This document shows positions 33,800 to 44,346 of a stretch of 64,000 nucleotides of DNA, in pieces. The stretch spans positions 124,001-188,000 of the forward strand of contig NAJO01000021.1 in the NCBI GenBank assembly GCA_002077065.1, in the 5' to 3' direction. Both the position numbers and the translations under genes were made by a program. Positions within the stretch are counted from its first letter, which is position 1. Each line of letters starts with the position of its first letter. The notes under the pieces are model-generated. The model saw nothing but the letters and a program-made list of their open reading frames with translations. It made no database searches and was not told the origin of the DNA. This stretch comes from Cryoendolithus antarcticus. Taxonomy: Eukaryota; Ascomycota; Dothideomycetes; Cladosporiales; Cladosporiaceae.

Positions 33800-34210
33800 A
33801 TGCCGTCGCAAGACCCTCCCGCCGCCTCCACCGCTCCACCCTCGTCAGACGACGCGCCCTCCAGCCCCGCCTCCACGACCCCAGCACCCACCCCCCGCTT
33901 CCTCGCCCTGCAAGCCAAACACGCCGCCCTCAAAGCCACTCTTGCTGATCTTCACAACCAACGCGCCGCTCTCGCCGCCACCAGAACTCTCCCGTCCGGT
34001 CTCCCACCCCCAGCCTACTCTACGCCCGAAGAGACTCTGGCAGCAGCTCTGAAGTCTTCCAACGAGGTGATCAAGGAGCACATCTCACTGCTACACAAGT
34101 ACAACGAGATCAAGGACGTTGGGCAAGGGTTAATGGGCTTGATTGCGGATAAGAGGGGCTGTCGAGTGTTGCCTGTGATGGAGGAGTTCGGGGTCGCGGA
34201 GGGGGATTGA
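33800..34210 (+). CDS. SWI5: Swi5/Sae3-type recombination mediator
   Basis: Single exon, 136 residues. Swi5 pairs with Sfr1/Mei5 to load Rad51 and Dmc1 on DNA. The N-terminal 35 residues are Pro/Ser/Ala-rich. Residues 38-60 form a helix (LALQAKHAALKATLADLH). The C-terminal conserved block HISLLHKYNEIKDVGQGLMG then LIADKRG matches the Swi5 family signature, including the Asn-Glu-Ile-Lys-Asp core. Length is within the family range. Single exon with strong codon bias. Confidence 0.9.
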   Translation: MPSQDPPAASTAPPSSDDAPSSPASTTPAPTPRFLALQAKHAALKATLADLHNQRAALAATRTLPSGLPPPAYSTPEETLAAALKSSNEVIKEHISLLHKYNEIKDVGQGLMGLIADKRGCRVLPVMEEFGVAEGD

Positions 34211-34717
34211 AAGGGCTGGGATGGGCTGGGATAGGCTATTGCTGTCGAAAGCGCTTGATGTGACTTGCCACGGAACGACCACGATGGTATGTTGAGGTCG
34301 ATTGAGGGGTATGAGAACCGTGCCGTCAAGCACGATGCCTGACGACAGCACATGACGGCTGCTCGTAGTGAGAGGTCACGGTTTTGATCGGGCGACGTGA
34401 GGATGCCTATGCAGACTCGTTGCAGGTATTTCTCTCAAATCATGCTCCGAGGAGATTCACTGACGATCAACGCTAGGATGTACTAGCTCGAGCACGACCA
34501 GGCCTGCTACGAGAGGAAGCGATACTTGAAACAGGATAGTATCAATTCACTATCCACTACTACAACCCCTTGACTGTCATGTATCTTCTCATCGCTCATG
34601 CTTATTCTCTGATCGTGGAAAAGCATGAGAAAAACCATCTGCAATATTTCGTTCTCGTATGCCGTTGTAAGCTTCACTGCACACTCTCCCGGACTCGCCC
34701 GTTGTAGTGCATGCAGC
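34211..34717. other. intergenic between convergent genes SWI5 and the SANT-like gene
   Basis: 507 bases holding two 3' ends. Nothing else supported. Confidence 0.5.
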
Positions 34718-35463
34718 TCAAGCCCCGAAATCAGCACTGAAGCTAGAAACATCGCTGTCGTCAGCCGCGCCATCGAAGCTCGCCGCCTTGGCCCCGGCAG
34801 GCCCAGCAGCCTTACCCTGCGGGGCAATTGTACCCTTAGCAAGATCAGTCGGGGGCCTGAACTTATTGGACGTCTCCCTAGCGTCAGTAGCGCCATCCAT
34901 ACTCGCCACGCCTTCAGCCTTCTCCACCTCCACCTCAGTATCAGCCTCACTCTCACTCTGCTGGTACGACACGCCAGCGCTGGCGCTCTTGCTGCGGCGA
35001 CTCGGGTTCTTGCGAGGCTCGGGCTTGATTTTCTTGAGGGTCTTGTGATCGGGCTCAGAGTCATCGGACATGGGCTCCTCGTCCTCTTCGCTCATAGCCT
35101 GTGCACGAGAGCGCTTGGCACTGCTCGTGGGAGTCTTGGCCTGGGTTGGACGCTTGGGAGTAACTTTGGCCGGCGTTGAGGCTGTCTTCTTCGGAGTCGC
35201 GGCAGAGCCAGTTGAGCTGCCGCCGGCGGTCTTCTTGAGTGACTTGACGTGCTCAGAGATGGCGCGGGCGGTAGGGACGTAGGAGTCGATGCCAGCTATG
35301 AGGGATGTCAGCTAACAGCATCTTCGTGGAGTAAGTATAGTGAGAGCTGCGTACCATACTTGGTTTTCCAGGCCTTTGCAATCTCGTCACAGCCTCCTAG
35401 GTTTAGCTGATCGATCAGCAAGACCAGCAAGTGCTGATCACGCTCTGCATTCCAGACCGACAT
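34718..35463 (-). CDS. small SANT/Myb-like protein with basic disordered tail
   Basis: Two exons (35355-35463, 34718-35295), 228 residues. Residues 1-60 form a short helical domain: MSVWNAERDQHLLVLLIDQ, CDEIAKAWKTKYG, PTARAISEHVKSLKK; spacing of W, L and W residues resembles a SANT/Myb-like fold. The rest is Lys/Pro/Thr-rich (TPKKTASTPAKVTPKRP) with an acidic patch (MSEEDEEPMSDDSEPD) and a Ser/Ala-rich end. This is the look of a small chromatin-associated protein; no defined function is known to me. The next minus-strand gene, 36175-36796, has a similar layout. Confidence 0.72.
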
Positions 35464-36174
35464 CTTCGGCGTGTTGGGTTTGCTTGTTGATGTGTGAGAA
35501 CAGAGGGAACGCCGTGGAGTGTGCGAGGCTGGACGAAGTGAGTCGATTGAGGAAGATGTTGTTTACAAGTCTGGTTGAGCAAGTGGGGTTGTTGCATGTT
35601 GGGGAGGTGAAGTCGCGGTGGCAACGGAGGCGAGATTTGAGTGAGGAAGACAGCTACGGGCAGGGAAAGAGCGACTTTCACATGTTAGAGACAGGCTATC
35701 AACTGGGACATCATGGCTTCGGAATCAACGAGCAATCCGTCAGTCTCGTCGGGACTTTTGGACAGCATATCCCACACTCTTGGTCGCTCTTGTCCCCCCT
35801 GAGATGCACACATGGGCGAACGGTCGAATGTGAGACATCACAGCGGGTCCGCCTGCGACCACTCTTCGCGACTAGGAGTGACTCACGCGAGCCTATGCTT
35901 AGTGCCTGCATACTGCAGGGCATGCCGTGCGACCACCGACCACGAGCGGTTGAGCAACAAGTCTACACGATGCCCACGAGGGTTCGAGCACACTATGGAG
36001 GCAGCAGATGGATTGTCTTTCATTTCACATCTCGAGCCTCAAGCCGCTTTGACGACTCTGCCACAATCTGTGTCTCCTGGTGCTGTGCTGTCGTGGAACC
36101 CCGGCGATGCACCACTTGCTCCAGCCAGGCGCCACAGTCATTTCGCGCTTCCAACACGCCTCTGCCACATCTCC
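35464..36174. other. intergenic between two small nuclear-type genes
   Basis: 711 bases. A long plus-strand frame crosses it but is antisense to both neighbours and lacks a family match. Promoter of the 34718 gene and 3' end of the next gene are expected here. Confidence 0.5.
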
Positions 36175-36796
36175 TCACGCCCCAAACCCGCCCTCGTGCC
36201 CCATGCCCACGCCACAATCATACCTGTTCTCCAACCCCATGCCATTCTCCTCCATACCGTGCATCTCGAACCTCCCGTCGAACCCATTCGCTGGCTGATC
36301 AGCAAAGAAGTCGACATTCGCCAACGCCTCAGCCTTGATACCGTTGCCCTTCTTGCTGGCAGACTTCGTGGGCGTCTTGGTGACGCGGCCGTTGGTCACA
36401 CCTGCTTAGCTTTCAGTCGCGCTCCACATACTCCATCAGGAAGCAGAAGAAAGACGTACCATCCAACCCGAGGCCCGTCTTCTTGGCGGGTGTCTTCTTC
36501 GGCGTGCCCCTGGCCGGCGTCACCTCGCCACGCTTGCCCGAGGTGACATCATCCTTCAGTACCGCGGCGTCTTTCTTGATGGTGCGGAGGCGGTTCTCGA
36601 GCGTGTCATAGGTTGTGCCAAACAGGGTGGCGATTTGGCGAAGGTCGAGCTAGCATGAGAAGGTCAGTGATGGGGGTTAGGAAAGGAATAGAGATGCTGA
36701 GAGAGCTTTGACCTTGATGCCGGACGCATGTATGGCGGCGATGAGGCGCTTCCAAGCGTCAATGCTGTCCCAGTCGATTTTACCTTGGGCTGGCAT
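36175..36796 (-). CDS. small SANT/Myb-like protein with basic TPKK tail
   Basis: Three exons (36713-36796, 36460-36649, 36175-36401) encode 166 residues. The N terminus MPAQGKIDWDSIDAWKRLIA, ASGIKLDLRQIATLFG, YDTLENRLRTIKKDA is a helical DNA-binding-like domain with W/I/L spacing like SANT folds. A basic segment follows, EVTPARGTPKKTPAKKTG, and then KTPTKSASKKGNGIK; the C terminus is Gly/Met-rich. The architecture matches the 34718 gene: short helical domain plus (T)PKK tail. A histone-H1-like or chromatin role is a guess from composition. The splice phases agree and each junction is GT-AG. Confidence 0.72.
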
Positions 36797-37401
36797 GATT
36801 GTGGTTTGATGTATCAAACGTGAATGGGAGGTGAGATGACTTGGGATAAGCGTGTGAGGCAGAGCTGTTGTGTCGTGGTGAGCCACTGCGAGATTGTGAG
36901 GAGTGTGTGGGAATGTGTGAACTAGAAGAGAAGTAGGTTGGAAGGAGCGTTGGAGACCAGTGAGATTGAGTCAGATCATGTAAAATCATATTGATCATGC
37001 ACATGTTGCCCGAAGCAACAGGCAGCATGTGATACTTACATGGGAGTGAGCAGTGAGCCGAGAGACGCGACCAGTGAAGTGATGCAAGCACTCTGCCATC
37101 ACTCGACGCGTTGCATGCGATGCATTCATGTTACACAGATGAGGCGGAGTACCAAATGTGACGCGGGATTTCTGAGGAAATGTGACGGATCGCGTGAACG
37201 AGCTCAATAGCGTTGATACCGCGTCTCCGCATCAGGGTGATCTCTGATCGACCAGGAGAAAACGCAGATGATGGCGTTGCTGTGCCTGATATGTGCATTT
37301 GTGCGCGTAGGCTGACCTGTACCTGCGGCAGATCAGCCCGCGATCTGTCATTGACGCGAAGGTGGGCATACCCAACTCGACAACATCCCACAGCTTCCAC
37401 A
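36797..37401. other. intergenic: promoter of the small SANT-like gene and RBG1 3' end
   Basis: 605 bases, no supported gene. Minus-strand frames here have no coding bias. Confidence 0.5.
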
Positions 37402-38890
37402 TCACTTCGCCGCCAACCCGCTCTTCGTCCCCACAACACTAACAACGTCCTCGTCACAGACTGGATGACCCAAGCCCACCCTCTGCGGCACATGCCTCGC
37501 ACTCGCGCCCCACACCAACGCATACTTGAAGCTCTCCTTCAAAGTTCGATGGATAGCATCACACACATCCTCAATACTGCTGTCCTGTCGCACAATCAGC
37601 GCTTCCGAGAAGTCTGGATCTATTCCTTTGCGCTTCGTGTATATCCGCATGAGACGGAGTTCTTGCCAACAGCGCTCGACGACGTCTTGGATGCCAAGGT
37701 CGAGCTCGCACGACATGACGGCTGTATTTGGTTCGCGGGCGAGGGTGTTGAGATGCTCGAGAGAAATCGAGTCGATTTTGTTGTAGACGTAAAGGCATTT
37801 GATATAGGTGCGGTGTTCTTTCATTATCACGTCGATGAATTGATCGACGGTTGCTGGGTCTCGTCAGTATTGTGATCTGGCCATGAGTCGCTACTGAAAA
37901 GTCCACCGAGCGGCTGGCATCCAGAAAAGATGCACAATCATGCTTCAGACATACCGTTCTCGTCTCGCACTAACACCTCGCAATTCAGGATTCGGTAGTC
38001 ACGCAAGATGTTGCACAACATCTTTTCGTCCAGTCCTTTCGGAGGTGCCGAGAAAGTGATCTTCATACCACCGGCTTTCTTCTGCTTAAGGTAAATGTTG
38101 GGCGGTTCCTGGTTCAAGCGAATGCCCACTGCTTCGAGTTCGGCTTCGAGCAGCGCTCTTTGCTCTGCGCGCTTCGTGGCGTCCAAAATCATGATGATCA
38201 TGTCGCTTGTCTAGTTAAGTCAGTACGAGGGATAGTGGTGACCTTCGGAATTTGGGCGACGGACCTTCGCGGCCGAGATGACTTGCCGACCTCGTCCCTT
38301 TCCCTCCGAAGCACCTTCAATGATACCAGGCAGATCGAGGATCTGAATCTCGGCGCCGCCATACTCCAGTACGCCAGGTATGGCTGTGAGGGTTGTGAAG
38401 GAGTACGCTGCGATTTCGGACTTCGTCTTGGTGATCTTCGAAAGAAACGTGGATTTGCCAACGGACGGAAATCCGACAAGCGCTATTCGCGCATCGCCTG
38501 ACTTCGAGACATCGAAGCCTGTTCCAGCTGCTGCGCCTGCGCCCGGTCCCGGTTCGAGAAGTTGTGCTCGGTAACGAGCAAGTTTGCTAGGGAGACATTA
38601 GTTGGAGTCACCGGTTGCTCAAGTTCAAGAGTCATGCGCACCCTTTCAGTAAGCCAAGATGGTACTCTACTCATTGTCAGCACGTTTCTGCGACAGACAT
38701 CTGTGTAAAGTACCCGTTGCTTTGTTCTCTACCAGAGGTCAGTCGGGTTCGATGATCATGGAATGATCGCTTTACTCTGCGTCCTTCGCATCTCCTCCTC
38801 GATCCTATGAGTCTGTCAGTGACTGCTTGGAGAACGATGAATTATACGTGAGCGGTCGTACTCCTTGATCTTGTCTGTGATGTTGACCAT
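37402..38890 (-). CDS. RBG1: developmentally regulated GTPase Rbg1/DRG1
   Basis: Seven exons: 38862-38890, 38776-38804, 38714-38728, 38642-38666, 38265-38586, 37955-38210 and 37402-37853, totalling 375 residues (367-369 in human and yeast). DRG1-type GTPases associate with ribosomes through Tma46/DFRP1. Present are G1 [10 protein letters not shown]3 [17 protein letters not shown]4 NKID, the lysine-rich [18 protein letters not shown] and the C-terminal TGS domain ending [17 protein letters not shown]. The four first exons are only 29, 29, 15 and 25 bases; joined, they give the conserved start [19 protein letters not shown], then [20 protein letters not shown]. All phases agree. Confidence 0.94.
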
Positions 38891-39232
38891 GATGGCGGAT
38901 GCGAGGGTGACTTGGAAATGTCGTGTTAAACCAGGCTGAATCTCAACGAGACTCAGAGTCGAATTTGATTTTTGTGACTGTCAAATTGTAACAGAGGAGT
39001 TTTGCGATTTCTTGAGGGATTGACGGAGGCTCATGCAGCTTTCTGCGACCCATCGAATATCGCGCTAGTCCCGGTTGGGACAATTCGAGAAAGTGAAGTC
39101 GAAGTCGCTATCAGAGCCGTGACAACTAAACTCGAAGCTGCATCGCTCCGTCAACCTCACTCGCGACGCCAAGATGCGGAGTGTGCATCAGTCGGCGACA
39201 CATCACGCCCTAGCTCCTTCATAGCGCCGGAC
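38891..39232. promoter_or_regulatory. divergent promoter region of RBG1 and YPK9
   Basis: 342 bases between outward-facing starts. An open frame leads into YPK9 from 39002 but contains no ATG in frame. No specific site is claimed. Confidence 0.45.
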
Positions 39233-42200
39233 ATGTCTTCAGTCGGACGACCAAGTCATGACTACCGTCGACCCTCGCAAGAGAGTCGGCGGAGCTTGTA
39301 TCGACGATCCTCGAACTTCAGCGAGTGCGTCGATTGGGATATATGCGCCACGGTAGTACATGGCTGATCACTACACCAGGTCGGGAGCAAGCTTCGTCAA
39401 TGATGTCGAGATGGCGCAGGACGAGGTATGAATCCCTCTCTCTCACTCGCCATATGTTCGCAGCGTCCTGTACACCTATGCGCTCGACCACGACAATCAA
39501 GAGACGACGTGCAGTTTTGCTGAGAGACATAGCCTAGTCTGGACAGTCTTTCACGGACGCAGTACCTCAGCGATTCGCTTGCGCAGCTTGCACTACCTGA
39601 GCACTGGAGGGCTGGCAAAATTATGTAGCACCAGGACACGAGGAGACATGCTGACATGGTGTAGATGTTCAGTGGGCCGATGTCAGAGAGCGTTCCAACC
39701 GGAACGAGTGCGTTCGCCCACAGACGAGGACGATCCGATTCCAATGCAAGCTTCGCCTACTTCGAGGACGAGAGGGATTACGATTCGGAGGAAGAATGGC
39801 CGGAAGAAGAGGCTGTCATTGACGAGGAGGACGAGCAAGAACGGCGGGAATTACATCCCGACGACATTTTCGAAGACAATGACAATAGCACAGAGGTAGA
39901 CTCGGAGGAAGCCAGCCAACGGCCGACTAGGAGTCGGCAGTCATCTGGAGCATCCAAAACGTCACGACGCTCGAGATCCTCAGGTCGATCAAGGAAGAGT
40001 CGACCGTCGTTAGAGAGCCCTCTGCTACGGCACCACTCCGCAAGTTCAGACGTGAGTGGATACAGACATGATGGACGAGTCAGTCAAAAGATCTACATAC
40101 ACACTGAGGACTTGACCATCGTCGTCGCAGGATTCAAAAGCTCGCTGATCGGTTTCGCGGTCTACATCTGCATTTGTGTGCTGACTGCTGGACTCGGCTA
40201 CCTTATCTTCCGATGGCTGCCGAAGTGGTACGTGCGAATAGTCGGTCGTTCGACGCCTCTAGCCAAGTGCGATTGGGTAGTGGTGGAGAATCAGTGGGGT
40301 GAGATGGTCATACAGGATGTCAAGAAGGTAGAATTTGGTCAAGTGGTGTCAACGGTATTCTCCACAGGTGCCAAAGGCAAGCTCCAGGAATTCGACGAGT
40401 ACGATGACCCCATCATGGACGAGCTCTGTATACTGGACTACCGATATATTCGATTCTGCTTCCATCCGGTAAAGGACAAGTTTATGCCGGGCAACTCTTG
40501 GCAGGATTCGGCGTGGACGGACACGACTGCCGTACGATCTGGCATCGACAGCGACGAGCAGGAAATCAGACAGCGCATCTTCGGTGGCAATGTCATCGAC
40601 ATTGAGCAGAAGACGACAGGTCAGCTATTGATGGACGAGGCGTTCCATCCGTTCTACGTGTTTCAGATTGCCAGCTTATTCTTGTGGTCCGTGGACGAGT
40701 ATTACTACTACGCTGCTTGCATTTTTGTCATTTCGCTCGTTAGCATCACGACAACTCTGGTCGAGACGAAGGCGACCATGAAGCGATTGCGCGAAATATC
40801 TCGCTTCGAGTGTGATATTCGCGTTTTGCGGAGCGGCTTTTGGCGATACGTCGACTCGGGCGAGTTGGTACCAGGTGATGTGTACGAAATTACAGATCCG
40901 AATCTTGGACAATTCCCCTGCGACAGCCTGCTGCTTTCTGGAGACGCCATTGTCAATGAGAGCATGTTGACTGGCGAGTCCGTACCTGTATCGAAGTCAC
41001 CGATCACGGACGAGACACTCGAATTACTAGACTTGGCGGCTCTTAACATCCATCCCGAGGTGGCGAAACACATGCTCTTCAGCGGCACGAAGATCGTGCG
41101 AGCTCGACGACCGCAAGACGACAAGAATGACGAGGCTGCAGCTCTCGCACTTGTTGTGCGGACTGGGTTCAACACCACTAAAGGCGCTCTTGTGCGATCG
41201 ATGCTCTTTCCGAAGCCATCAGGCTTCAAATTCTACCGCGACTCCTTCCGGTACATCTCAGTCATGGCCGGGATTGCGGGCATTGGCTTCATAGCGTCTT
41301 TCGTCAATTTCATCCGACTCGGGCTGGCGTGGCATTTGATCGTGGTTCGCGCACTCGATTTGATCACGATTGTGGTGCCGCCCGCGTTGCCTGCTACACT
41401 TACGATCGGAACGAACTTTGCGCTGTCTCGACTAAAGAAGAAGCAGATCTTCTGCATCAGTCCACAGCGAGTCAACGTGGGTGGAAAGATTGATGTCATG
41501 TGCTTTGACAAGACCGGTACTCTTACAGAAGAAGGGCTTGACGTGCTCGGCGTGCGCGTTGTGCAGCGGCCCTTAAATAGATTCGGCGAGATGTCAAGTG
41601 ATACGAACAGCTTACTACCAGGGTCGTCAATAGATCGGGATCCGACCGTGGACTACAATGCAAACAAAGCGATATTGTACACCATGGCAACGTGCCACTC
41701 ATTGCGGATTGTGGACGGGGAGTTTATCGGCGATCCCCTTGATCTGAAGATGTTCGAGTATACTGGATGGCAGTATGAGGAAGGCTCAGAAAGGACTGCC
41801 GCCCCTGGCGAGGACGACGAGGACGCATCCCTATCGCCTTCTGTGGCGCGACCACCGCCAGGTATGGAGTTCGATCTTGATGAAGAGCGTGATTCACCGA
41901 ACAGCCGACGCGCGATTGAGCTCGGTGTGCTGAAACAATTCGAGTTCGTCGCTCAGCTTCGAAGAGCGTCTGTCATCGTCCGCCAGTTCGGAGACAAGAG
42001 CGGAGATGTGTACGTCAAAGGCGCACCCGAAGCGATGAAGGACATCTGCAGACCAGAGAGCTTCCCACCCGACTACGAGGATCTTCTTGCGCACTATACG
42101 CATCGCGGCTTCCGTGTCATAGCATGCGCAACGAAGCACATCTTCAAGTTAAACTGGCTCAAGATGCAGAAGATGAAGCGAGATGAAGCAGAGTCAAATC

Positions 42201-43600
42201 TGGAGTTCGTCGGCTTCATCATCTTCGAAAATAAGCTCAAAGACACAACAGCAGGCATCATCGAAGAGCTGAAGGAAGCGAACCTCCGAACAGTCATGTG
42301 CACTGGAGACAACATCCTGACGGCCATCAGCGTCGCCAGAGAGTCCGGAGTCATCGACCCTACGGCTCACTGCTTCGTCCCCCATTTCGCAGAAGGTAAC
42401 GCGCAAACTCCTCTCGCGAGGCTCGTATGGGAGAGCGTGAACAATCCGGTCTATCAACTCGACGAGAATACGCTGAAGCCGCTTCCTCCACCTCCAGACC
42501 ACGACTCATCTCTGCCCTACGACGTTTCGAACTTGCGAAACTACTCTGCAGCTATCTCGGGTGATGTGTTTCGCTGGATGGTTGACTTCGCCTCAGAGAA
42601 AGTCATGCGTGAGATGCTCGTTATTGGGCAGGTCTTTGCACGCATGTCGCCAGACGAGAAAGCTGAGATGATCGAAAAGCTTCAGAGCATAGGCTATTGT
42701 GCTGGCTTCTGCGGCGACGGCGCGAATGACTGCGGCGCTCTCAAAGCTGCAGATGTAGGCATCTCGCTCTCCGAAGCCGAAGCCTCGGTCGCAGCGCCGT
42801 TCACGAGCCGCGTCTTCGACATCAGCTGCGTGCCTGAAGTCATCCGCGAGGGTCGCGCCGCACTGGTCACGAGCTTCAGCTGCTTCAAGTATATGTCGCT
42901 GTACTCCGCCATCCAGTTCACGTCCGTCAGTTTCTTGTACGCCTCGGCTAGTAATCTAGGCGATTTCCAATTCTTGTACATCGACCTCCTACTTATCCTG
43001 CCTATAGCCATCTTCATGGGCTGGACGGGACCCTACCCGGAGCTCGCCAAGAAGCGACCCACGGCCTCCTTGGTGTCGCGCAAGATTCTCACGCCTTTGC
43101 TAGGTCAGATAGCGATCTGCATCCTCACACAAGCCATCGCCTGGGTAGTTGTTCGACAGCAGCCCTGGTATAAGCCACCTGTCTTGGACAAAGAGCACTC
43201 GAACTCTAACAACAGCGAGAACTCTACCCTCTTCCTGCTCTCCTGCTACCAGTACATCCTCTCGGCTGTCGTACTCAGTGTCGGCCCACCCTTCCGAGAG
43301 AGCATGGCGCGCAATCTCCCTTTCGTCGCCACTATGATGGTCGCATTGGGCATCAGCTCGTATATGCTCTTCGATCCGGCACCTTGGCTGTACGAACTCA
43401 TGGAGCTGACTTGGATGAGCGAGTACTTCCGAATTTTCATCCTGGTTCTCGCCACGGGAGCGTTCGCATGCTCATACTTATCCGAGAAACTGTTATTTCC
43501 GCGACTCGCAGGCATAGTAGGGCGCTTGAAGTTGAGGCTTAGTGGGAAGCAGAAGGTGCGGAAGGAATACAAGGTCATATTGGAGGGCATGAGGACATGA
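39233..43600 (+). CDS. YPK9: P5B-type ATPase Ypk9 (ATP13A2 homologue), vacuolar
   Basis: Three exons (39233-39324, 39380-39425, 39665-43600) give 1357 residues. P5B pumps such as Ypk9/ATP13A2 export polyamines from lysosome or vacuole and protect against metal stress. The two short upstream exons encode MSSVGRPSHDYRR and VNDVEMAQDE and join in phase to MFSGPMSESVP. An acidic N terminus leads to the membrane-embedded segment, then TGES in the actuator, span 4 VVPPALPAT (P5B signature), the phosphorylation site DKTGTLT near residue 660, KGAPEAM, and GDGANDCGALK. The C-terminal spans are complete. The 239-base second intron is long for this window, so a missed mini-exon is possible. Confidence 0.92.
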
Positions 43601-44346
43601 GATCATGATGTATAGTCCAAGTCAGATGTACAAAATGCGCATTTTCTCATGTATTGGTTTGCCTTGCTTGTGGTCATGTCGATCAAAAAACGAAAGCGAC
43701 CAACGAAAACATCCCGTCGCTGACAGGCACAATGACTTTAGTCTTATTATATTCCCAAAGTCTTGGGCACTTCTTCGTTACCGTCAATAAAGTCTGCTTC
43801 TCTGAGCCCTCAGGATCTTGGGAAGTCTGCATGGTCGGGAGTGCTCGTGTCGAGTTCCACTACCGTAGTCAAGCAGTATGCTACTATGTCCTTGAAACAA
43901 CACATGGATGAGATGTACTTCTGCGTCGCCTTTCTTGGAGGGCTTTACCGCCGCAGCTAAGAATATGTGAGCACCACCAACGCTGGCATAATCTTGAGAG
44001 GTAAATTTGCATGAACCAACGACCCTTCGATGGGCTGACCTGGCCAAGGGTGACAACGTGTTGGGGACAGCAGAGGCAATGCATCTCAATAGTAATACTC
44101 GAACATACGCTATCGCTAAACCCAAGGAGACTAAGCGCAGTGCCTTGCATCCAACATGGTATCTCCATCTGATAACTGGACTCCTGGGTCGACGTGTCGC
44201 CCAGAGATCGATTAGCCGAACGCTAAAAGGGATGCTGAATCGCTCTTGTACTTCCCCTCCGTCTCATATTATCAATCCTGCCCCAAACCCCCTGGTCCGT
44301 CCGTCGTATCTCATACACTATCATCCCTTCCAATACCCTTCCCCGG
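43601..44346. other. intergenic between convergent YPK9 and the RFX gene
   Basis: 746 bases. The first 200 are AT-richer than average. No gene, repeat or RNA recognised. Confidence 0.5.

Noticed and set aside
35340..36338. 332-codon plus-strand open frame between and over the two small SANT-like genes
   Set aside because: It is antisense to both spliced genes, has no family resemblance, and its composition (many Arg, Ser, Cys, His) is typical of a shadow frame in GC-rich DNA.
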